DNA of 22,500 nucleotides from Basidiobolus meristosporus CBS 931.73 (Eukaryota > Basidiobolomycota > Basidiobolomycetes > Basidiobolales > Basidiobolaceae): NCBI GenBank assembly GCA_002104905.1, contig MCFE01000829.1, forward strand, positions 1-22,500, written 5' to 3'. The position numbers and the translations under genes are program-made. Shown one piece after another: positions 1 to 6,124 of this stretch. The notes under the pieces were generated by a model. That model was not told the origin of the DNA. It worked only from the letters and a program-made list of their open reading frames with translations, and did no database searches. Numbering within the stretch: position 1 is the first letter of the stretch; each line of letters begins with the position of its first letter.

Positions 1-161
1 CTACACTTCAGCATGCTTAGTATTGCCCATTTGTAGCTCACTCATTCATCTCCTGATGAAGGAAGACAGATAGTGGTGGTCAAAGAAAAAGAGGACCAGT
101 ATGGGATTGATAACGTAAAAGACACACAAGAGGAGGCTCCATCTATCCTTTGGTATTCACC
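1..161 (+). promoter_or_regulatory. Upstream region of decayed gene B-1
   Basis: This stretch is a diverged copy of the sequence at about 2739-2964, which lies in front of the second decayed B-type gene. Shared words include ATGCTTAGTATTG, CTCACTCATTCATCTCCT and GGGATTGATAACGTAAAAGA. It has no TATA box as clear as those of the A genes. It is probably the old promoter and 5' leader of B-1, now without an intact gene to serve. Confidence 0.45.
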
Positions 162-299
162 ATGCGCAAGCACTTTTCCATCGTCCTTATGCGTTTAAAT
201 TCCGGTTCAGTCAATGTGGTAAGTGTGTTCATCTCTTCTCCAAAGCCGGGAAATGGTGTGTGGGTTCCAGCCAACCAGAGAAGATGCTCTCTTGTTTGA
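162..299 (+). pseudogene. B-1: decayed B-type secreted-peptide gene (45-codon remnant)
   Basis: The frame starts MRKHFSIVL and contains NVVSVFISSPKPGNGV. This lines up with MYKHFSVTF and NVASASISIRDPQSGK of the intact B-5 protein (11423-11842), so it is a remnant of the same family. It keeps a signal-peptide-like start and part of the pro-region, then stops at TGA 297-299. The acidic segment and the whole Gly/Tyr/Arg tail with CDWGC are missing, probably by an internal deletion. The sequence after the stop matches the post-tail sequence of B-2 (about 3141 onward), including an AAAATAAAG poly(A)-like site near 372. It lies about 390 nt upstream of A-1, the spacing seen in the other cassettes. 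The similarity is clear by eye in short blocks only. Confidence 0.6.
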
Positions 300-645
300 G
301 CTGCTAATCCATTACATCATGCTGTTAAGCTTACTATTAATACTGTCATCAAACACAACTCTAAATCATGCAAAATAAAGGCCGATTTTTGCGGCACTCT
401 TTGGAGGCTCTCGCTACTTTTCTACCCATTTCCGGTTATGAGAGAAGTACCTACCACTTTCATGAAACACAGTATAGGCATCTTTATACCATGACTAGCA
501 TTGTTTATTGCGGTAGAAGGCAAACAGAAATCGAGTATTTATACTTCAGCTGCGGTGGTTGCCTCCGAAATATACTACATCATTTGACTGAAGCTTCCTA
601 GATGCGATATCTATAAGCCTCCGTCTTGTCCAAATGCTGTATCTG
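300..645 (+). promoter_or_regulatory. Promoter region of A-1 (promoter class I)
   Basis: This region is homologous to the DNA upstream of A-2 (about 3148-3468) and A-4 (about 7878-8198). All three share TGCGGTGGTTGCCTCC, ATACTACATCATTTGACTG and GAAGCTTCCTAGATGCGATA, the last ending about 35 nt before the TATA box. A short reading frame at 368-601 is not preserved in the other copies and I do not treat it as a gene. Confidence 0.5.
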
Positions 646-653
646 TATATAAA
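646..653 (+). promoter_or_regulatory. TATA box of A-1
   Basis: TATATAAA begins 47 nt before the ATG at 693. The same box at exactly the same distance precedes A-2, A-3, A-4 and A-5, which supports its role. Confidence 0.75.
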
Positions 654-692
654 GGCTGGTGCTGAGCTTTATTAGAGTATTCGACTTTCACA

Positions 693-1129
693 ATGTACAA
701 ACAACTTACCGCAGCTTGTGCTCTATTAACGGTCGTCAGTGCCTTTGGAAGTCCCGTGGATGTGTCCAGCACAAATGTAGCGAGCGCATCCATCTCCGGT
801 AGGAACAAGTGGTGAAGAAGTTCTCGTCTAACAAGGAGGAGGATGCGCAAAATATTCGGCACTACATCGATGGCATTCTTGGCCAGATGTCAAGAAATGC
901 GTTCGATTGGACCCTCTCGGATAAGCAAGAAGCCGACCAAGGAGTCGAGGAAGAGGAGGGCGATCCTGAAGAGGCCGAGCTATGGGGGAGATACGGCGGA
1001 TATGGGCGGCGGAGGGGCAGATACTGGGGACGAGGACGCTACGGTCGCTACGGTGGTTATGGAGGTCGGTGGGGATATGGACGCTACGGGGGATATGGAG
1101 GGTACGGTGGATGCGACTGGGGTTGCTGA
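693..1129 (+). pseudogene. A-1: frameshifted A-type Gly/Tyr/Arg-rich secreted protein gene
   Basis: The first frame from ATG 693 encodes the family signal peptide (MYKQLTAACALL) and the NVASASIS motif, then ends at TGA 813-815 after 40 codons. Compared with A-2 and A-5, 13 nt are missing just after the NVASASIS codons, near 804-806. From there the rest of the gene continues in another frame through the acidic pro-region, the Gly/Tyr/Arg tail and the terminal CDWGC to TGA 1127-1129. Apart from the 13-nt loss the length matches an intact A gene (437 versus 450 nt). Promoter and poly(A) signal are intact, so the break may be recent. A sequencing error is possible but unlikely, since other copies carry different breaks of the same sort. 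Confidence 0.85.
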
Positions 1130-1197
1130 GTGAACTCCTTAATAACAAGGATCAAGGCTTTCATTCACTCCAACAACACAGCTTGTCTGTGTGCTTG

Positions 1198-1203
1198 AAT
1201 AAA
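1198..1203 (+). terminator. Poly(A) signal AATAAA of A-1
   Basis: AATAAA lies about 70 nt after the A-1 stop, in the context GCTTGAATAAAGTACCG. The same context follows A-2 (4022-4027), A-4 (8752-8757) and A-5 (12813-12818). Confidence 0.65.
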
Positions 1204-1265
1204 GTACCGTTGCATTTTATCTATCGTAGTGAATGGCCATGTGATTATGACTCTTATTGAGAGTG

Positions 1266-1546
1266 CTAGCTGGCAGAGGCCCTCACTGCTCCAAAGGTCA
1301 CTTCTTTTCCGTTCTTCGCGATGTGTATCTCGAGTTGTTTGGAGGTAATCGTAGCAATCCTGTTCCTTTTCCTGTTGCAATCTTGCAGGGAAGGGTACAG
1401 GATCGCATTGGCGAAGGTGCTGGGCGGTCCGAAAGTGATGCTTGCGGTATCTACCGGTTCGCAGATCACGTGTTGGCATGAGCCGAGGTTGATATGTGGG
1501 TTAGCAGTACCACGGTTAAGGAGCAGAGAACGGATTTGAATTGCAT
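1266..1546 (-). pseudogene. E-1: broken copy of the convergent E-type secreted protein
   Basis: Read on the minus strand from ATG 1546, this starts with a signal-peptide-like MQFKSVLCSLTVVLL frame that runs into TGA just after the hydrophobic stretch. The mature part (ILYPSLQDCNRKRNRIA, then NGKEVTFGAV) is open in a different frame down to TAG 1268-1266. Compared with intact E-1b, about 146 nt are missing at the end of the signal peptide. The loss covers the end of exon 1, the whole intron and the start of exon 2, and it throws the two halves out of frame. E-2 and E-4 share this junction, so they descend from one broken ancestor. The E-1 stop lies only about 60 nt from the A-1 poly(A) signal, so the two genes converge tail to tail. 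Confidence 0.7.
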
Positions 1547-1762
1547 TGTGTGTGTTTCACCGCTGAATTGAATATTGAAGAGGATTGTATAAAGCTATAA
1601 GGAGATAAGCACGGTTGGCAAGGAGAGACAGGCAGAGTTACCATGACAATGAAGGGGAATATTTGATTATTGGAAGAACGGATATGATGCCAATTCATCA
1701 CGCTTACTTCAGTTTCTAGCCAAGAGAGCCCGTGCCTTGCTATTAGTATCACCAAGACGTTG

Positions 1763-1862
1763 CGGTTGCTACGGAGGATACACTCCATTCACCTTTTGCT
1801 GGATAATCATAATGATACGTAGGCATATTCTAGGCTTTCGTTCACTAGTCTGTTACAGTTGC
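1763..1862 (+). pseudogene. A-1b: tail and 3' UTR fragment of an A-type gene
   Basis: GACGTTGCGGTTGCTACGG near 1764 resembles the Gly/Tyr/Arg tail codons of A-3 (GACGTTACGGTTGCTACGG near 5620). About 60 nt further on, TAGGCTTTCGTTCACT matches the A-family 3' UTR word AAGGCTTTCATTCACT. The E-type gene E-1b follows in the usual convergent position. This points to a seventh cassette whose A gene is nearly gone. The match is short, so the call is tentative. Confidence 0.45.
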
Positions 1863-1928
1863 TCTTTCATTCTGGCTGTGTATATCTAATGGGATGCATT
1901 CTTTGTAACTCCTGACTGAACAATGCGG

Positions 1929-1934
1929 TTTATT
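1929..1934 (-). terminator. Poly(A) signal of E-1b
   Basis: TTTATT on the plus strand reads AATAAA on the minus strand, 7 nt past the E-1b stop codon. It is close to the stop, but no better signal is visible. Confidence 0.45.
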
Positions 1935-1941
1935 GAGGATG

Positions 1942-2368
1942 CTAGCTGACAGATACTCTTACTGCTCCAACAGTCACTTCTTTTCCGTTCTTCGCGATAT
2001 GTACCTCGAGTTGATTGGATGTTATAGCAGCAATCCTGTTCCTGCGATTGTTACAATCTTGCAGAGAAGGATACAAGATGGCTTGGGCAGAGGTACTGGG
2101 TGATTCAGGGGTGATGCTGGCAGTATCCACCGGTCCAAAGGTCACGCGTTGGCATGAGCCAGCTGAGAATGGTAGTTGTTGTGCAGTATCTTCAGGAGTA
2201 TTCACCAATTCTACATTGTAAGTATTTGGTTAGTAAGGCTCACTGGTTGCGGCTAGTTGAGTTATATACTGATTACATACTTAGTAACGCACTAGAGGAT
2301 TGTGCTGAAGTTGTTGTGCAGGCTAGTAGTGTCATGGTCAAGGAGAAGAAAACGGTACTGAATCGCAT
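1942..2368 (-). CDS. E-1b: small secreted protein with two cysteines, one intron (118 aa)
   Basis: Exon 1 is complement 2368-2281 and exon 2 is complement 2210-1942, joined over a 70-nt intron. The exons sum to 357 nt, exactly 119 codons with the TAG stop. The product starts MRFSTVFFSLTMTLLACTTT, a clear signal peptide with likely cleavage after TSA (residue 22). The mature part has a Pro/Thr/Ser-rich stretch, two cysteines at 49 and 82 that could form one disulfide, and an alternating hydrophobic/polar C-terminal half (LEVHIAKNGKEVTVGAV) suggesting beta strands. I do not recognise the family. It is the only one of six E copies with an intact frame, intron and TATA box (2435-2441). It converges on the A-1b remnant. 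The protein is probably secreted; its function is unknown. Confidence 0.72.
2211..2280 (-). other. Spliceosomal intron in E-1b
   Basis: On the minus strand the donor is GTATGT, a TTACTAACC branch-site motif lies about 20 nt before the 3' end, and the acceptor is TGTAG. Length is 70 nt. Removing it joins the signal-peptide exon to the long open mature exon in frame. Size and motifs are typical of filamentous ascomycetes. This intron is the best single pointer to the kind of organism. Confidence 0.75.
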
Positions 2369-2434
2369 TGTGTGTGCCTCGGTGTGTGTGCTTCTGTGTG
2401 TACGTCTGATGAACAAGGTGAGCATTGTAAGCGA

Positions 2435-2441
2435 TTTTATA
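2435..2441 (-). promoter_or_regulatory. TATA box of E-1b
   Basis: TATAAAA on the minus strand lies about 67 nt before the E-1b ATG. The same position in the broken copies E-1, E-2 and E-4 is degenerate (for example TATAGC), so only the intact gene keeps a good core promoter. Confidence 0.6.
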
Positions 2442-2444
2442 GGA

Positions 2445-2964
2445 AATTAGCCCGGCTTGTAAGGAGAGACAGGCTGAGCTACCATGATGAAGCGGAACAT
2501 CCTGTACTATTGTATTCACTCCGAAATTTCCAAATTCGCTTTGGGCTAAGCATTTTTTTTAAAAGGAGAAACTATCGAACTCAAGCGAAGCTCCTTGTAT
2601 TGTTCGATTACACTGGGATGACTAGTGTTGGCTTGCATATGTGGCACGGATGCGTTGCCTGCTCACTTCCATTAGTATCGTAACGCCGATTATGGTGAGT
2701 GCGATCTAGGCGTAAATAAAGCGTTGTAGTTTCTGTTACACTTCAGCTTTAAATTTTGAGTACATGCTTAGTATTGAGTGTTACACATAGGTATTACCCA
2801 TTTGTAGCCCACTCATTCATCTCCTAGTGAAGGAATCAGATGGTGGTGATGACTTCTGGTGAAGAACGGCAAATGGTGGTGGTCGAACAAAAAGATGACC
2901 AGTGTGGGATTGATAACGTAAAAGATACACAAGAGTAGGCTCCGTTTATCCTTTGGTGCTCACC
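2445..2964. other. Spacer between E-1b and B-2
   Basis: The first part (to about 2500) is the 5' flank of the E gene, shared with other E copies (GGAGAGACAGGC, ACCATGA). From about 2739 the sequence repeats the window's first 160 nt and forms the upstream region of B-2. I see no gene between. Confidence 0.5.
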
Positions 2965-3147
2965 ATGCGCAAGTACTTTTCCATCGTTCTAATACTTTTT
3001 AATGTGACAAGTGTATCCATCTCTTCTCCAAAGCCAGGAAACGGTGTGTAGGAAAAAGGTGCTCGCACCAGAGAGGGCAGGTGACGAGGTCGTTATGGTC
3101 ACTTCGGGGACTATGATGGTCGCTGGGAACTTGGAGGGTTTGCTTGA
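2965..3147 (+). pseudogene. B-2: decayed B-type secreted-peptide gene
   Basis: From ATG 2965 the frame reads MRKYFSIVLILFN, then VSISSPKPGNGV, and stops at TAG 3049-3051. This is a shortened signal and pro-region of the B family. A second remnant at 3085-3147 reads RGRYGHFGDYDGRWELGGFA and stop. It corresponds to the Gly/Tyr/Arg tail of the intact genes, with the terminal CDWGC lost. The acidic segment between them is missing or unreadable. The gene sits about 370 nt upstream of A-2, as B-5 sits upstream of A-5. The end of this remnant is also present at 7831-7877, where cassette 4 repeats cassette 2. Confidence 0.6.
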
Positions 3148-3468
3148 GCTGCTAATTTAATACATCATGCTGTTAAGCTTACTACCAATATTGCGATCAT
3201 CCACAACTCTAAATCATGCAAAATAAATGCCAATTTTTGAGGCTCTCTTTTGAGGCTCTCGCTGTTTATCTACCCATTTCCGCTTACGAGATAAACACTT
3301 GCCACTTTCATATAACATAGTATAGAAATCTCTATACCACGACTAGTGTTGTTGTTAACAGAAATCGAGTGTTTGTACTTTGGCTGCGGTGGTTGCCTCC
3401 GAAATATACTACATCATTTGACTGAAGCTTCCTAGATGCGATATCAATCAACCTCCATCTTGTATGTG

Positions 3469-3476
3469 TATATAAA
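3469..3476 (+). promoter_or_regulatory. TATA box of A-2
   Basis: TATATAAA, 47 nt before the ATG. A conserved upstream word, GAAGCTTCCTAGATGCGATA, ends about 27 nt before it and may be an activator site. Confidence 0.75.
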
Positions 3477-3515
3477 GACTGGTGCTGAGCTTTATTTGAG
3501 TATTCAACATTCACA

Positions 3516-3965
3516 ATGTACAAACAACTTACCGCAGCTTGTGCTCTACTAATGGTCGTCAGTGCCTTTGGAAGTCCCGTAGATGTGTCAAGCACAAATG
3601 TAGCGAGCGCGTCCATCTCCGATAGGGATCCACAAAGTGGCCAAGTGGTGAAGAGGTTCTCGTCCAACAAGGAAGAGGATGCGCAGAATATTCGACACTA
3701 CATCGATGGCATTCTCGGCCAGATGTCAAGAAATACGTTTGATCAGACCCTCTCGGATAAGCAAGACGCCGACCAAGATGTCGAGGAAGAGGAGGGCAAT
3801 CCTGAAGAGGCCCAGCTATGGGGGAGATACGGTGGATATGGGCGGCGGAGGGGCAGATACTGGGGACGAGGACGCTACGGTCGCTACGGTGGTTATGGAG
3901 GTCGATGGGGATATGGACGCTACGGGGGATATGGAGGGTATGGTGGATGCGACTGGGGTTGCTGA
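3516..3965 (+). CDS. A-2: secreted precursor with acidic pro-region and Gly/Tyr/Arg-rich CDWGC tail (149 aa)
   Basis: The ATG is set by the TATA distance and by alignment of all copies. Residues 1-19 (MYKQLTAACALLMVVSAFG) form a signal peptide. The pro-region, about 20-100, holds NVASASIS, RDPQSG, a Lys-Arg pair at 46-47 that could be a Kex2-type site, and an acidic run (DADQDVEEEEGNPEE, 84-98). Residues 101-149 form the tail: repeats of RYGGYG with ten arginines and ending CDWGC (Cys 145 and 149). No intron is needed. The split of charge between acidic pro-piece and cationic tail recalls antimicrobial-peptide precursors, but RGG-like wall or condensate proteins are also possible. I know no named family with this tail. 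Secretion is likely; function is unknown. Confidence 0.85.
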   Translation: MYKQLTAACALLMVVSAFGSPVDVSSTNVASASISDRDPQSGQVVKRFSSNKEEDAQNIRHYIDGILGQMSRNTFDQTLSDKQDADQDVEEEEGNPEEAQLWGRYGGYGRRRGRYWGRGRYGRYGGYGGRWGYGRYGGYGGYGGCDWGC

Positions 3966-4021
3966 ATAATAAGAATCAAGGCTTTCATTCACTCCAACAA
4001 TACAACTTGCCTATTTGCTTG

Positions 4022-4027
4022 AATAAA
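4022..4027 (+). terminator. Poly(A) signal of A-2
   Basis: AATAAA in the conserved context GCTTGAATAAAGTACCG, about 57 nt after the stop codon. Confidence 0.65.
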
Positions 4028-4090
4028 GTACCGTTGCATTTTATCTATTGATAGTGAATGGCCATGTGATTATGACTCTTATTGAGAATG

Positions 4091-4353
4091 CTAGTTGGCA
4101 GAGACTCTCACTGCTCCAACAGTCACTTCTTTTCCGTACTTCGCGATGTATATCTCGAGTTGTTTAGAGGTAATCGTAGCAGTCGTGTTCCTTTTACGGT
4201 TGCAATCTTGCAGGGAAGGGTACAGGATTACTTTGGCGGAGGTGCTGGGTGGACCGGAAGTGATGCTTGTGATATCTACCGGTTCGCAGGTCACGTGTTG
4301 ACATGAGCTGATGTTGACACGGTTAAGGAGCAGAGAAGGGTATTGAATCGCAT
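4091..4353 (-). pseudogene. E-2: broken copy of the E-type secreted protein
   Basis: This is the convergent neighbour of A-2. A mature-part frame with ILYPSLQDCNRKRN and KYGKEVTVGAV is open to TAG 4093-4091. The signal-peptide start at ATG 4353 is out of frame with it because this copy shares the large deletion seen in E-1 and E-4 that removed the intron region. It also lacks a further 18 nt in the signal-peptide coding part. No complete protein can be read. Confidence 0.65.
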
Positions 4354-4549
4354 TGTGTGTGTTTCACCACTGAATTGGATACTGAAGAGGACTGTATAGA
4401 GCTTTAAGGGGATAGGGACGGTAGGCAAGGAGAGATAGGCAGAGTTACCATGGCAATGAAGGGGAATATTTGATCACTCCTGGGTGTATTACCCTTACTT
4501 CAGTTTCTAGCCAAGCGAGCCCGTTCCTTGCTACTAGTAACATAAAAAG

Positions 4550-4870
4550 GCTTAAATCAAGTGAAGTACGGGCTCTACAATTTTATAGTATGAGTAGCTT
4601 GTTTTAGTGTGCGTGGCTTGAATTTCTATTCGCTGTAAGTGTAAAACCGGATTGAATGCATGCATATATTTGTAGAGTGAAATAACTCATTGAAATCTCT
4701 ATAGTCTTACCGTTAGGCATATGACTGATAGTAGTGGTGAAAGATGATGCCCCGTTGATGCCCCGTTGATGCGTAGATAAGCCTTTCATACGAGGATTCT
4801 GTTTCAATATTGTCTGCCTCAAAACACGGATTTTTAAGATTTTTTACCCTGAGCTTTGTGGAGTGTATCA
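4550..4870. repeat. Block F, copy in cassette 2
   Basis: A repeated block downstream of E genes, with related copies at about 9300-9840 and 13240-13600 and a short remnant at about 15660-15800. Shared words are GCGTGGCTTG, GAATGCATGCATATA, AGTGGTGAAAGA, CATACGAGGATTCTG and GAGCTTTGTGGAGTGTATC. A minus-strand frame around GINGASSFTTTIS and GKTIEISMSYFTL is open in two copies. The 11-bp repeat inside changes copy number and so breaks the frame, so I do not call it coding. Confidence 0.55.
4746..4767 (+). repeat. Minisatellite, 11-bp unit, two copies
   Basis: GATGCCCCGTT occurs twice in tandem, followed by GATGC. The homologous site in cassette 5 (13411-13443) has three copies, and in cassette 4 only a degenerate trace. 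Confidence 0.85.
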
Positions 4871-4892
4871 TTTGAGCGTTTGTTTAATAACA

Positions 4893-4980
4893 AAGACACT
4901 GACTCTGAAGAGGCCGAGCTTTGGGGTAGATATGGTGGCTATGGAAGGTGGGGGAGCAGATACTGGCTAATCTTCCATGA
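4893..4980 (+). pseudogene. B-3: internal fragment of a B-type gene
   Basis: The frame DTDSEEAELWGRYGGYGRWG, then SRYW, matches B-5 from its acidic segment into the start of the tail (SEDTDSEEAELWGRYGGYGR). The signal peptide, pro-region and the CDWGC end are all absent. It lies about 350 nt upstream of A-3, the normal B-to-A spacing, so it marks the B gene of cassette 3. Confidence 0.75.
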
Positions 4981-5273
4981 ATGCCGTCTATAGCTTTCTT
5001 ATATTCATGTGGTGCTGTCGACCTGGACTGTACGAACCATTTTGCTTTACATTCTGCTTTCTATAGTATCTAATGGTCTGACTACTACTAATATGACGAT
5101 TAATTAGTATATACTATATGGTGACACTATTCTAGAGGCTCTTATTGTATCTTCCTAATGCCTGTAGAATAGATGCAAAATATAATATATCGTTCGTCCG
5201 AAACCCATCAATTTCGCGAAGCTTCCTAGATGTGATGTCTATAAACCTCCGTCTTGGCCAAAAGCTGTCCCTG
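4981..5273 (+). promoter_or_regulatory. Promoter region of A-3 (promoter class II)
   Basis: From about 5125 the sequence matches the region before A-5 (about 12128-12245) nearly base for base: GCTCTTATTGTATCTTCC, TAATGCCTGTAGAATAGATG and TATATCGTTCGTCCGAAACC. The same class precedes A-6 in shorter form. The 4981-5120 part has no gene that I can see. Confidence 0.5.
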
Positions 5274-5281
5274 TATATAAA
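5274..5281 (+). promoter_or_regulatory. TATA box of A-3
   Basis: TATATAAA, 47 nt before the ATG of the broken gene A-3. Confidence 0.7.
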
Positions 5282-5320
5282 GGCTGGTGCCGAGCTTTAT
5301 TGGAGTATTCAACATTCACC

Positions 5321-5713
5321 ATGTACAAACAACTTACCGCAGCTTGTGCTCTACTAATGGTCGTCAGTGCCTTTGGAAGTCCCGTAGATGTGTCAAGCAC
5401 AAATCTCCGATAGAAACCCACAAAGCGGCCAAGTGGTGAAGAAGTTCTCGTCCAACAGGGAGGAGGATGCGCAGAATTTTCGACACTACATCGATGGTAT
5501 TCTCAGCCAGATGTCAAGGAATACGTTCGATCGAGCAAGCAAGGCGCCGATCAAGGAGTTGAGGAAGAGGAGGGCAATCCAGAAGAGGCCGAGCTATGGG
5601 GCAGATACTGGGGACGAGGACGTTACGGTTGCTACGGTGGTTATGGAGGTCGATGGAGATATGGACGCTACGGGGGATATGGAGGCTATGGTGGATGCGA
5701 CTGGGGTTGCTGA
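5321..5713 (+). pseudogene. A-3: A-type gene with three internal deletions
   Basis: From ATG 5321 the frame gives the usual signal peptide and then stops at TAG 5411-5413. Against A-2, 17 nt are missing after the AGCACAAAT codons, which removes the NVASASIS motif and shifts the frame. A further 10 nt are lost at the TFDQ codons, and these two losses together restore the original frame for the tail. A 30-nt in-frame loss then removes ten residues at the start of the tail (the RYGGYGRRRG part). The gene ends normally with CDWGC and TGA 5711-5713. The poly(A) signal is damaged (AATAAT near 5770). The same 17-nt loss is present in A-6. Confidence 0.85.
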
Positions 5714-5779
5714 ATAGTAAGAATCAAGGCTTTCATCCACTCCAACAATACAACTTGCCTATGTGCTTGAATAATAGCT

Positions 5780-5966
5780 TCAATGGTCACTTCTTTTCCG
5801 TTGTTTGGAGGTAATCGCAGCAATCCTGTTCCTTTTCCTGTAGTTATCTTGCGGAGAAGGGTGCAGGATTGCTTTGGCGGAGGTGCTGGGTGGTCACATG
5901 TTGGCATGAGCTGAGGTTGATACGCAGGTTAATGGTTAAGGAGCAGAGAACAGTATTAAATCGCAC
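5780..5966 (-). pseudogene. E-3: remnant of an E-type gene
   Basis: The remnant is recognisable from TTGGAGGTAATCGCAGCAAT and TTTGGCGGAGGTGCTGGGTG, which are shared with the other E copies on the same strand. The position of the start codon (5966-5964) reads GTG instead of ATG, several internal segments are missing, and the usual stop region is gone. It is not translatable as an E protein. It follows A-3 in the usual convergent arrangement. Confidence 0.6.
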
Positions 5967-6124
5967 TGTGTGTGTCTCACTGTTGAATTGAATATTAAAG
6001 AAGATTGTATAGAGCTATAAGGGGATAAGCACGGTTGGCAAGGAGAGACAGGTAGAGTTACCATGACAATGAAGGGGAATACTTGATTATTGGAAGAACA
6101 GATATGATGCCAATTCATCACGCT

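Larger units (their letters stand above)
3101..4690 (+). repeat. Segmental duplication, copy 1 (cassette 2)
   Basis: This 1.6-kb segment is near-identical to 7831-9440. From 3101 to the end of A-2 the two copies run without indels at a constant offset of 4730 nt. Copy 1 lacks 18 nt near 4318 that copy 2 has, with CAC at both ends of the lost piece. Beyond about 4690 the copies are still related but much more diverged. Confidence 0.85.

Noticed and set aside
368-601. 77-codon plus-strand frame in the A-1 promoter
   Set aside because: It is not preserved in the matching regions before A-2 and A-4, and it contains the conserved upstream promoter words.
1516-1788. 90-codon minus-strand frame upstream of E-1
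   Set aside because: It covers the 5' flank of the E gene and part of the A-1b remnant; the frame is not kept in the equivalent flanks of E-2 or E-4.
3332-3670. Minus-strand 112-codon frame opposite the A-2 promoter and signal peptide (same at 8062-8400)
   Set aside because: It is the complement of a conserved promoter and gene start. Its conservation is explained by the duplicated plus-strand gene.
3679-3969. A 96-codon open frame overlapping A-2 in the +1 frame, with equivalents in A-1, A-4, A-5 and B-5
   Set aside because: It arises from the GGN-TAY codon pattern of the tail, which rarely makes stops in that frame. It has no signal peptide or own promoter, and synonymous changes in the main frame alter it freely.
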